Below, one piece after another: positions 10,036 to 19,148 of a DNA stretch of 22,459 bases; the stretch's first letter is position 1, and each line of letters begins with the position of its first letter. Where the stretch lies: the NCBI GenBank assembly GCA_000969725.1, contig JXSR01S047523.1, one strand, 5' to 3'. The stretch is from Ophiothrix spiculata (taxonomy: Eukaryota > Echinodermata > Ophiuroidea > Amphilepidida > Ophiotrichidae). The notes below the pieces were generated by a model that did no database searches, was not told the origin of the DNA, and saw nothing but the letters and a program-made list of their open reading frames with translations. The translations under genes and the position numbers were made by a program.

Positions 10036-10391
10036 AGTATTTTGTGCTGTTTTCTCCCCACCCCGACATTGGTTGCTGCTGCTGTAAGCATAGTACGGCT
10101 GCATTTAAACTCTGAGGGGTATTACTAACAAATGGTATACGGGGCTGCTTTAAGGTTTTGGGTGCATTTTCGTAATTTTGGTATATTGATGGGTGGCGGG
10201 TTTTCGTCACAGACCCAATGCGCCCAATTTGCAAAATTGGGTGTATTTTAGAGAATTTTGCCAAAAAAGAAAATGGTATAGAGATGGGTCGCAAAATCAC
10301 GCTTGTAAGGGTATAAAGAGGGTCAAAATTCTGAAGTCTACTTTGAGCATCCCAGTACAAATATTGTCTAAGCCCCCCCCCCCCCCCCCCC
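10036..10391. repeat. Probable interspersed repeat with internal GGTATA units
   Basis: A loosely repeated motif occurs inside: GGTATATTGATGGGTGGCGG near 10180, GGTATAGAGATGGGTCGCAA near 10275, with weaker relatives GGTATACGGGGC near 10136 and GGGTATAAAGAGGG near 10308. The base composition is unlike the flanks and the segment ends at a long C run. A 108-codon minus-strand frame crosses it, but its repetitive text (RPISIPF, RHPSIYQ) reflects the DNA repeat. I believe sequences like this are dispersed in marine invertebrate genomes, but no second copy is in this window, so the family is inferred. Confidence 0.45.
10373..10391 (+). repeat. Homopolymer run of 19 C
   Basis: An uninterrupted C run is directly visible. 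It creates a run of prolines on the plus strand and of glycines on the minus strand in frames that cross it. Its length is likely to vary and to be error-prone in sequencing. Confidence 0.95.
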
Positions 10392-11182
10392 GGTCAAAGA
10401 CATTCGTACTAGGTCCAAATGTCAGGCACGTGTGTTTGCCATTACATAACCCATTGACGTCAACACTGCAGTTTGAATGGTATCTCCACCAACTTTGGCA
10501 ACAAGACAATGCAGTTCTATCATGACTAATCATTCCCATCGTACCAGTCTCCCATAACCTCATGTTGCACCTTGAATTTAGAGTACCTATAGGGTGTGAA
10601 ACGGTGTTGAATTATGCAGACATAGCAGAGACAATCAAAATTGTTTCGCACATCATACTGTCATGACCGCATTTACAAAGTGCCAATGGCCGATTTAGAG
10701 TTCAAAAAACCTTTTAAGTAACAAACAAACACATTCCCGCTAATGGGCATTTGTTTCAGATGATGGAGCTCCATAACATCTTTAAGAATGAGTCGTTGTT
10801 ACAATCGCGAATGGCGGGTTTCAAGTATGTAAAGGAAAACATTGATGGATAAGCATAAATGTTGTAAATACAAATGGTAGAACAACATCTTTAATTACAT
10901 ATTTCATTTTTATGTATTCTATAAACATGAAACATCAATATTGATGGTCTACATTGATGTAACCCTTTATAAGTTTACAAGAACACTGAAATGAAGCCGG
11001 AAGTTATGTTACCAAACCCACAGGAACCAAAACTGTAACCAAAGGTAAACTCAACAAAATTGGTTTTTTTATTCAGAATCATTAAAATATTATGTGCATG
11101 AACGTTATAAAAATAGAACGGCTGAATATTTTTACAATCGATTTCAAATCTAATCAATGCACAAAACATAGGCTAAATTGCA
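10392..11182. other. No gene supported; a second CRE-like site
   Basis: Bases 10392-10720 have a more balanced composition and open stretches on both strands (88 codons minus at 10297-10563; plus-strand text broken by TGA codons), so they may be old repeat or decayed coding sequence. TTGACGTCAA, a palindromic CRE-like site, is at 10454-10463. After 10720 the sequence is plain AT-rich DNA, with a 14-bp palindrome CATCAATATTGATG near 10932. Confidence 0.4.
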
Positions 11183-11301
11183 GACCCATTGATTAATGGA
11201 TTCTGATTCATGATGGGGCAATGAAAAGGACTCAAAATTTGCTGAAATGTGAGCCCTTTTCATTCCCACAATGCATCAGAATCCAACGTGATAATCAAAG
11301 G
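11183..11301. repeat. Imperfect long hairpin, about 119 nt
   Basis: The core arm 11198-11233 (GGATTCTGATTCATGATGGG, then GCAATGAAAAGGACTC) pairs with 11251-11284 (GAGCCCTTTTCATTCCCACA, then ATGCATCAGAATCC) around a 17-base loop. Pairing continues outward through TTGATTAAT against ATAATCAA with small bulges. It could be a microRNA-like precursor or a foldback element remnant. A 63-codon plus-strand frame starting at 11221 is built from the right arm and is not considered a gene. Confidence 0.7.
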
Positions 11302-11708
11302 ATCTGCAATATAGCTTATTTGCATACAAGACAAATCATTTGTGTTCATTATAACAGAAATAATGCAATGTACTTTTGTAACAAGTCAATGTGCGGAAAT
11401 AAATCATCGTAACATGATATGTTTAAGTGTATATTTGCTCTCTGACGAAAGTCTTCAAAATGATACTCAGGACTATCAAACATGTTAACTGATCTGTCCA
11501 CTTAAATTTATGTTTAACATACTGGCTCTCATGCTAAGATATCATCAAATCCACCGTTCGGCTGGGAAAGTAAATATTACAACACAAGAAATAAGATACC
11601 TATCATCTGAGATCATGATAAATACTGTGTGTCTATACTGATGATGCATTAATGATACCTAACTACTGCTCATGTGTCTCAACAAATACGATTGGCCAAA
11701 AATGAAAC
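11302..11708. other. No gene seen
   Basis: AT-rich DNA without repeat partners. A 44-codon plus-strand frame (about 11511-11640) has mixed composition but is within chance expectation. Confidence 0.5.
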
Positions 11709-11710
11709 TA

Positions 11711-11847
11711 AAGGCCATGTCACACATCACCGTACCGTGCTAATAACGTACTCTGGTTTGGAAATCGATTACATGTATTTCAATGACCAAACCAGTGTAC
11801 GTCATTAGTTCGTTATTCGTACGTTCCGTGATGTGTGACAGAGCCCT
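11711..11847 (-). mobile_element. Palindromic MITE (family A, copy 2)
   Basis: Same family as 680-841, inserted in the opposite orientation: its left end AAGGCCATGTCACACATCAC and CCGTACCGTGCTAATAACGT matches the complement of the right arm of copy 1, and its right end CGTACGTTCCGTGATGTGTG with ACAGAGCCCT matches the complement of the left arm. TA flanks both sides (11709-11710, 11848-11849). At 137 bp it is about 25 bp shorter than copy 1; the difference lies near the centre. The middle CTGGTTTGG / CCAAACCAG keeps the palindrome. Confidence 0.85.
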
Positions 11848-11901
11848 TATCATTTTGCTTATGTTGATCACAATTTGAGACCGTTGGGTGGTTGCCAAGG
11901 A

Positions 11902-12060
11902 GTGAAATGTATAACTGAGATAAACGCTGGAGTTTTGAAGCAAGAACAAAGATTGTGAACCTACAAATACTAGGAAATCAATTTCGGCAAATTACGACCT
12001 TGAAATGTATTGTCACCAAAATGAAGTTTGCTGCATTTACGGCTCGTTTGAGATGGACAT
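11902..12060 (-). repeat. Long-range inverted repeat, copy 1 of 2
   Basis: Its reverse complement aligns with 22253-22413. Shared landmarks on that strand are GTCCATCTCAAACGAGC, GTAAATGCAGCAAA, TTCATTTT, ATACAT, AAGGTCGTAATTTG or GAGGTCGTAATTTG, TTCACAATC and the end CATTTCAC. No terminal inverted repeats or coding frame are shared. Confidence 0.75.
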
Positions 12061-13490
12061 TTGATAAAATACATAAAGCTCTTGCGCGCCAAAATCCTTG
12101 TTAAATCAGTAATCAGACATAGCTGACCCTTTCCAAGTCAGGTAATTAGTAATCTGATATCTACAGAAGATAGCCGACAGAATTCTATGTAACGTCTCGG
12201 GAAAGTGATACTTTAACTATTTACACGGTTTTGTTCACCTTGTCGTACTGTTGGTATACCTTTTGAATAAAATATTGACGCAAAGATAGCAAAGTTGGGT
12301 AGCTATTTAAAAAAAATTGTGCTGCGCCGGGCTGTCGGGTAAGATATGGTTTCCACTAAAATTATCTAGGGATTATATGTGCATATTTGCTCATGGTTTT
12401 TTGAAAGTTGCTCTCTTCGAGAGCTGTTTGTAAAAAAGCGTTACAGATTTAACATTTTCAATAGCGTTGTTCTGATTTCAATTTCTTAACTAAAGGAACT
12501 AGTTCAAGTCAAATTCCTTGAATAATTAAGTCGCAGCTACACAACATACAGAATGAGCGAGTCGTACCTGCTCAATACAATTCAATTTTATAACGTCTAT
12601 TTATCTGCGAATAATCAAGAATGATTATGTTTAGACTTTTCCTATCCCCTACTTCAATATCCACATCTGTCTGTCATGCAATTCTAAACTTTGTGCCTTT
12701 TTAACTCGCATCTGGTAAGCTAGGCAAGAATCTCACGTAAATACGATGATGATTTATTGATCACAGCTCGTTATTTATGGATGCGCCTGGATAAAACCTT
12801 CCACCGCAGATAAACATCTTCATCTGCTTCACGATTTCTCAACTATTGCATCACATAAAAATGCACTATTTTATTTATTCAAATGGTATAAAAATAGGCT
12901 TAAGAGCGCCAGACAGACATGGTAAGAGAACAATAAAGGTATGCTTCTTGCAGATGTATTCAACATAAGCTTACAGTGTCAGACAGAAGGCCACAGTACT
13001 TATGCACCACATAAACATGAGAAAAGGTGCACTGCATGTATAATCTGTTAGCCTAAAAGTTCAAAGCACGAAATCAGACTCTTTATTCCATAGAATATAC
13101 CTAATATTCTACAACATTGCAAACTGGCGATTTTGTATTGTGCAAGAGGCTAGCCAATGATTAGGATTAAGACCAAATCAATAATATATTATATGTTGTG
13201 CATGAATCTTTCATAAAATTGTTACGATTCGAAAAATACAGACTAATTTATTTTCGAAAATGTTTAATCGGCTGCTAACTTTGCACCTCAAGGTTTATAG
13301 GGTATATGTACTGGTGACAAACAGTACTATACAAAGTAAATGGGCACAGTGTTATGCACCACTTACAACATTGCGCTTCTTATACATGTTATAAGATAAA
13401 AGGCAATTTTACGCCACGTAAGCTCTAACTCACATTTAATTGCATTCTTCAAATCAAGTTAATCCCATAAAATTACATCTCATAAGTTAA
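12061..13490. other. No gene seen in about 1.4 kb
   Basis: No repeat partner or coding-like frame stands out. There is a small stem GCTCTC-TTC-GAGAGC at 12410-12424. A minus-strand text READEDVYLRWK near 12790-12840 sits behind a weak acceptor but is too short to support. The homology of the tandem array begins at the right edge of this stretch. Confidence 0.5.
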
Positions 13491-14125
13491 AAATCTGGGC
13501 CCATCAATAGATCAGTACTCACAAAGTAAAGTCCCTTGATGCAATGGAGCACCAACTTGAAACACCTGGCACGTGCCTGCATTCGTCTCTCATTGTAACT
13601 TGTCGAGAAGTAACATTGTTACATAAAGCTTTTGCCACGCTTATCGACCTTATCGTACTTGACGATAGACCAGTTTCATCTAGTTTCATCTTGTAATAGA
13701 GATATCTAGCAAACCGATTAAAGCAAAATGTTCTCTTTAACACGGGGATTTCCTTATAACTATAGCAGTTTTGGGACCTCTTTTAAAACTTCTTATGGTT
13801 TTGTTTTTCAGTGCTCTGGTTATAATTAAAGCCCGATACTTTTTTAATACATGCTATTGATTATCCTTCCTTAGGTATGGATGATGTAATTGTGCGAGCA
13901 GTAAAAAGAACTGAAGCTGCACATATGTATTCAAACAAGAAGAAAATACCAATCACTCTTTTCCTTCGCACATCCGCCCATTCGATTTTTTTCAACTAAT
14001 CGAATACTGATTTTAACATTTAATCTCATGAGGTAAGTTCACATTTTTTCATTAGTTCATACCAAACATATTTCTGATATTACAAAAAAAATAATCAAGC
14101 ATGTTATTAAACCTATAAAAAATAA
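13491..14125 (+). repeat. Array module E (first copy)
   Basis: Aligns with 17331-18042 at an offset of about 3837 bp. Conserved landmarks are ATCTGGG, GATCAGT, GGAGCACCA or CGAGCACCA, CCACGCTTATCGACCTT, CGATAGACCAGTTTCAT, ATTAAAGCAAA, TTCCTTAGG and GCAGTAAAA. The two copies are clearly diverged, with several indels. A 74-codon minus-strand open frame at 13519-13743 is not kept in the second copy, so protein coding is not supported. It directly precedes subunit S1. Confidence 0.75.
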
Positions 14126-15036
14126 CTCACAGGTCTGTGGTTATTGTACTTCAAAAATTGATTTCAAGGCAGAACAAAACATCAGAAAGGTCACATATAT
14201 GATAATGCTTCGCGAATATTTCGCTTATTTACCTCTGGCAATCGTTTAATTGAATTCAAGCGAGATAGAAAATAAATGTGGAATTAAGTGGAAATCCCCT
14301 TCTCTGTAGAAGACTTATATAAAAAACGCCCAACTCATATGACCCCTGCATATGACATTTTCTTGTCATCAAAGCGCATCCAAATTGTTAAGATTCACAA
14401 TAAAGGTATCGCTACTCTTTGACTAAATGAACTTTTTTAAGTGCTAGAAGTGTAACCATATTTGTTTACTTCACACATGACAGAGCGGTTGACCGGATTC
14501 GCATCTTCCTTCCCTAATTCAATTCCACTGGAACAGAGGCATAGCACACACAAGCAAAACACGATTTACTTTATAGATGAAATCTAATAAACAAAAACAC
14601 AGTCAAATTCCAACTTCACTGACACTACTGAGGGAATATTTATTTCCATTAACAAATCAAGACTACGTTACAAGATTTGCCATTACATTTTGAGGAAAAC
14701 ACCATCTTCATCAATAATGGAGAAAAGACAAGAATTCTTTAAGTTGCATCTTACGAAAGTGTGTCGAGTCGTATGTCCGACGTCTATATTTCACCAATAT
14801 ATACGATGTGTTGCAATGACTTCGACGCCCCTGCCTTTCTAATGACACCTTTATTACATTACGAGTATATCAAATATATTGGTCGGGTCAACATTGCCTC
14901 TAGAAAAACGTCTATCCATAATAACTTTGATGTTTGATTGTGTCTACAGAGGCCGTAGGTTTACTTTGTATCTACTGAAGACGAAGAAACATTGTCGTTT
15001 GTGTTCATTTTCATTACAGTGCTTTCTATCATTAGA
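14126..15036 (+). repeat. Tandem subunit S1 (about 0.9 kb)
   Basis: First of four related subunits. Landmarks in order: CTCACAGGTCTGTGG, GGAAATCCCC (14291), TTGTTTACTTCAC, TTGACCGGATTCGC (14489), TCAATTCCACTGGAACAGAG, AATAAACAAAAACACAGTC, TTACGAAAGTGTGTCGAGTC, then ATCAAATATATTGGTCGGGT (14869), and TCTACTGAAGACGAAGAA. Relative to S2-S4 the 31-bp core shared by those copies is broken here (CCATAATAACTTTGATG). The small open frames across it are discussed in the findings and are not called as genes. Confidence 0.85.
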
Positions 15037-16021
15037 CTCACTGGTCCCGTGCTTCTTGTATTTTATTAGTTGAAATTCAGGGCAGAATGATACACCAGAA
15101 AGGTTATATTTATTGATAATGCTTTGTAAATAATATTTCCTTGATTTTGGTCTGTCAATCGTAAAACAGAATTCAAAAAAACAACAAAATATATGCAGGA
15201 TTCCGGGGAAATCCCCTTTTCTGTACCAGACTCATTAAAAACACACAACTGATCAAAACACATATCCAAACCTGTTGAGTTATCCAATAAAGGAATCGCT
15301 GCTCTCCATCTATAGATGTAGGTAAAAACTGCCATGAGTGCAACGAGATTTGTTTACTTCACAAACATTACAGAGCGATTGACCGGTTTCGCCTCTTCCT
15401 CTCCGAATTCAATTTCACTGGAACAGAGGCATAGCACACACGAGCAGAAGATTCTTTAATTCAGAAATTTAATAAACAAAAACACAGTCAACTTCCAACT
15501 TGCCTGTTACTATTGAAGGACTATTTATTCCCATTTACAAATCAATGTTACGTGACAGGACTTGAATTCACACTTTGGGGAAAAAACACCATCTTCATCA
15601 AGAAAAGAAAAATAGACAAGGATTCTGTAAGTAGCATCTTACGAAAGTGTGTCAAGTCGTATAAGAGACGTCTGTATTTCACCAATATACGACGAGTTGC
15701 AAGCAAATCAACGACCCTGCTTTTCCAAAGACACCTTTATTACATTAGTAGTATATCAAATATATTGGTCGGGTCAATATGGGCTCTTGAGAATATCTCT
15801 CCATAGCAACTTTGATAAATGTTTGTTTGCCTTTGCCTTTACACAAAGAGGCCGTAGGTTTGCTTGCTATCCACTGAAGACGAAGAAGGCGAAGAAACAT
15901 TGCCAATTTATGTTAATTTTCATTGCCGTGCTTTCGTTCATTTTGTAAGCAAAAATACAGCAAAAATAAACAAAATTGTAACGAAGCATTTTCTTAGAGC
16001 TACAGGGTATTACAAACTAGA
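15037..16021 (+). repeat. Tandem subunit S2 (about 0.98 kb)
   Basis: Same order of landmarks as S1: CTCACTGGTCCCGTG, GGGGAAATCCCCTTTTCTG (from 15206), TTGACCGGTTTCGC (15379), AATAAACAAAAACACAGTC, ACGAAAGTGTGTCAAGTCGT, AAATCAACGACCCTGC and GGTCGGGTCAATATGG (15767). Two overlapping open frames (15513-15806 and 15649-15948) arise because this copy happens to lack stops. The corresponding stretches of the other copies are frameshifted, so I do not call them genes. The end carries an extra segment related to the 18001-18040 region (CAGCAAAAA, GTAACGAAGCATTTTCTTAG). Confidence 0.85.
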
Positions 16022-16978
16022 CTCACTGCTTTCGCGGTTCTTGTATCTTAAAAGTTGAAATTCAGCGCAGAATCATACACAAAAAAGGTTATATTTATCA
16101 ATAATGCTTCGTCAATATTTTGCCAATATATCTGCCAATCGTTCAACAAAATTCAAGAAAACACCATATAAACGTGGGATGGGAGTACAGGAAAATCCCC
16201 CTTTCTGCACCAAGCTTCTGAAAAACACACATTGATTAGACATGGTGTTGTCACAAGAGATTGAGAGCATATCCAAAAGCTTGGGCAAAGCTTGAATTTT
16301 CCAATAAATGAATCGTTGATCTACTGTTGGATGTTGGTGAAATGTTTAAGGTACCAGAAGTACAACCAGATTTATTTACTTGATCAATGACTGAACAGTT
16401 GACCGGATTTTCTACTTCCTTCCTTAATTCAATTCCACTAGAACAGTGGCATAGAACATGCTAGCAAAAATCTTATCTTATCTTTCAGAAATCTAATCAA
16501 CAAAAACAAAGTCAAATTCCAACTTGACTGTTACTATATTGAAGGAATACTTATTCCCATTAATAAATCAATGTTACGTGACATGACTTGAATAAACACT
16601 TTGGGGTAAAACACTATCTTCATCAAGAATGGAAAATAGACAAGGATTCTTTAAGTACATTTTAACATATTACTTTAAGTAGCATCTCACAAAAGTGTGT
16701 CGAGTATAAGTGACGTCTATATTTCACCAATATAAACGACGAGTTGCAAGCAAATCAACGACCCTGCCATTCCAATGACACCTTTATTACATTACTAGTA
16801 TATCAAATATATTGGTCGGGTCAATATGGCCTCTTGGGAATATCTCTCCATAGCAACTTTGATAAATGTTTGTTTGCCTTTATATAAAGAGGCTGCAGGT
16901 TAACTGCTGCCATCTACTGAAGACGAAAACAGTGTCAAATTGTGTTAAGTTTCATTACAATGCTTTTAAGTGAAAGTA
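16022..16978 (+). repeat. Tandem subunit S3 (about 0.96 kb)
   Basis: Third subunit, landmarks as in S1 and S2 (GGAAAATCCCC at 16190, TTGACCGGATTTTC at 16399, GGTCGGGTCAATATGG at 16814). From about 16790 to its end it is nearly identical to S4, far closer than to S1 or S2. That fits a duplication of the compound E-S-D unit after the S subunits had multiplied. It includes a TATATAAAG word at 16881-16889 just after the 31-bp core. Confidence 0.85.
16848..16878 (+). promoter_or_regulatory. 31-bp invariant core (S3 copy)
   Basis: This 31-bp block is identical at 15801-15831, 16848-16878 and 18943-18973. It contains CCATAGCAAC (half of an RFX X-box), CTTTGAT (TCF/LEF-like), TGATAA (GATA-like) and TGTTTGTTT (forkhead-like) packed end to end. 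Factor names are motif resemblance only. The copy in S1 is degraded. A regulatory role is inferred from conservation and motif density. Confidence 0.3.
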
Positions 16979-17053
16979 GGGAAATGTTATCAAATGTAAT
17001 AGCCTTTATATGATTGTGTAATGTAGTTAACATGATTATCATAATTGCACACT

Positions 17054-17330
17054 AGAATCAGTCCTCATCTTTCAACCTAGTCACGAAAGGCAAATCAAGC
17101 CCAGATTGTTTACTTATCAGTCGGATGGACGGAAACCCGGACTTGCTTACTTCCTAAATTCAATTGGCGTGGAATTTAGCACGCACGAGCAAATTTAATT
17201 TAAAAATCCGATTCGGGATAAACACACTTCCAGTGGTTGAAGTCTTTAGCGAAAGTCAACTTCAAAGTACATTGAAATGGCCAAACTGTGCCACATCCAT
17301 CCAGCAGCACCTCACCTCACATGATGCAAA
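17054..17330 (+). repeat. Array module D (first copy)
   Basis: Aligns with 19149-19370. Landmarks: AATCAGTCCT, CTTTCAAC, AGAAAGGCAAA or CGAAAGGCAAA, GCATGGACGGAA or GGATGGACGGAA, CCGGACTT, GCTTACTTCCTAAATTCAAT, GCACGCACGAGCA or GCATGCACGATCA, and CGATT. Its CCGGA..TTGC..TTCCT..ATTCAATT core is a diverged copy of the TTGACCGG block of the S subunits, so D appears to be a shortened relative of S. A 61-codon frame (17164-17349) is not conserved. Confidence 0.75.
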
Positions 17331-18042
17331 TCTGGGGCCCATCAGTTAGATCAGTAAAAAACTCGCTAAGTTTTAATTACTGTGGTGCAATCGAGCACCA
17401 TGTTGAAATCCCTGTCGCGTACCTGTATTCTTCTCTAATCATTAGCAAAAGGTAACATCAAGTATTTACCACGCTTATCGACCTTCCAATGCATGGCGAT
17501 AGACCAGTTTCATATTGTAAAAGAGATACCTAGGCCATTAAAGCAAACTTTAGGCATTAACACATGGTTTCCTCTTCCTCATAACTTTTAAGTTTAATTT
17601 TTAAAAATACTTTGCTCAGTAGTTTAGCATGTTTAGGACCTTTCTATTAAACCTCTTGGGTATTCGACATGTATTTTAGACGCTCAAGTAATAACAGGCC
17701 TATTTATTCTTCCTTAGGCAAGAATGATGCGATTGTACATGCAGTAAAACGCAGAAAGATAATATGTTTTCAAACTTGTGCAGTACAAAAATAACCAAAA
17801 TTTCTTTAACACATACTTGGCCTTTTCGATTTCGACAAATCAAATGCATGTCACGTAGGTGAATACTAATTTTAACATTTAACCACCTCGAAGACCTCAG
17901 CTAAGTTCTGGTTTTGTCACTAGCTCAATGAAGAAATATCACTTTGTTATGCTTTACTGTACTTTGTATTGAATTAGCTCGTGACAGCAAAAAGGCACGG
18001 CGATGTAACCCAAGTATGTTCTTAAAGCTATAATAAACTAAA
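17331..18042 (+). repeat. Array module E' (second copy)
   Basis: Second copy of the E module (13491-14125), starting the shorter compound unit. It keeps CCACGCTTATCGACCTT, GATAGACCAGTTTCAT, ATTAAAGCAAA and TTCCTTAGGC, and is longer by insertions such as GCTCAGTAGTTTAGCATG near 17620. The junction with D is direct, with no spacer. Confidence 0.75.
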
Positions 18043-18268
18043 CTCACTGGTCTGTGGTTCTTGTAATTAAAAAATAAATTCAGGACAGAATACAGAAATA
18101 TCACTTTGTTATATGCTTTACGGTACTTTGTATTGAATTTAGCCCGTGCATGTCGTGACAGCAAAAAGGCACAACAATGTAACCCAAGTATGTTCTTATA
18201 GCTATAATAATCTTAACTCACTGGTCTGTGGTTCTTGTACTTAAAATAATTAATTCAGGACAGAATGA
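17933..18268 (+). repeat. Internal tandem duplication, unit about 162 bp
   Basis: Two adjacent copies, starting at 17933 and 18095, share GAAATATCACTTTGTTAT, GTACTTTGTATTGAATT, CGTGACAGCAAAAAGGCAC, TGTAACCCAAGTATGTTCTT, AACTCACTGGTCTGTGG and AATTCAGGACAGAAT. The copies are close to identical, so this is a young event. It spans the E'/S4 boundary and duplicates the first bases of the S subunit. The overlapping 79-codon minus-strand frame (17925-18164) is produced by the repeat. Confidence 0.9.
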
Positions 18269-19075
18269 TATATCAGAAAGGTGGCATCGATAATGCTCAT
18301 AATTCTACTGATTTACATCTGTCAATCGTTAAAAAAAAATAGAAACAAAATAAATGTGTGATTTCGGGGAAATCCCCTTTTATGCACCAAGCTTATTAAG
18401 AACACATAATTCGACATTTTCCGTCAATAAAGCACATCGAGTTTTCCAATAAAGGAATGTCTGCTCTGGGTGTACAGCAAGGAAAACATTTCAAAGCGAC
18501 AGAGATGCAAACAGATCTGTTTACCTCACAAACATGACAGAGCGGTTGACCGGATTTGCATCTTCCTTCCTTAATTCAATTCCATTGGAACAGAGGCATT
18601 TCAGATATCTAATAAACAAAAACACAGTCAAATTCCAACTTGACTGTTACTATTGATGGAATATTTATTCTCATTAAAAAATCAATGTTACGTGACACGA
18701 CTTGAATAAACACTTTTGGGAAAAACACTATCTTTATCAAGAATGGAAAAAAAGACAAGGATTCTTTAAGTAGCATCTTACGAAAGTGTGCCGAGTCCTT
18801 AAGTGAAGTTTGTATTTTACCAATGTGTATACGACGAGTTGCTAGCAAATCAACGACCCTGCCTTTCTAATGACACCTTTATTACATTACTAGTATATCA
18901 AATATATTGGTCGGGTCAATATGGCCTCTTGAGAATATCTCTCCATAGCAACTTTGATAAATGTTTGTTTGCCTTTATACAAGGAGGCTGCAGGTTAACG
19001 GCTGCTATCTACTGAAGACGAAAACAGTGTCAAATTGTGTTAAGTTTCATTGCAATGCTTTTAAGTGAAAGTGCG
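18217..19075 (+). repeat. Tandem subunit S4 (about 0.86 kb)
   Basis: Fourth subunit, with the full set of landmarks (CTCACTGGTCTGTGG, GGGGAAATCCCCTTTTATG from 18366, TTGACCGGATTTGC at 18546, AATAAACAAAAACACAGTC, AAATCAACGACCCTGCC, GGTCGGGTCAATATGG at 18910). It lacks about 30 bases after CAGAGGCAT compared with S1 and S2. Its last 280 bases are almost identical to the end of S3. Frames at 18609-18848 (minus) and 18803-19015 (plus) are not conserved across copies. Confidence 0.85.
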
Positions 19076-19148
19076 TGAATGTTACCAAATTTTAATATTC
19101 ATATCATATATGTAAGGCAAGTTATATAACTATTTCAAATTGATTACT

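Noticed and set aside
10034-10563. Three overlapping frames of 88-110 codons including proline and glycine runs
   Set aside because: They follow from the GGTATA-unit repeat and the 19-C run; the repeated residues mirror the DNA repeat, not a protein.
12410-12424. Small stem GCTCTC-TTC-GAGAGC
   Set aside because: The six-base stem does not extend; such stems are frequent by chance.
15513-15948. Two overlapping plus-strand frames of 97 and 99 codons
   Set aside because: They exist only in subunit S2. The same positions in S1, S3 and S4 are interrupted by indels and stops, so there is no sign of protein selection.
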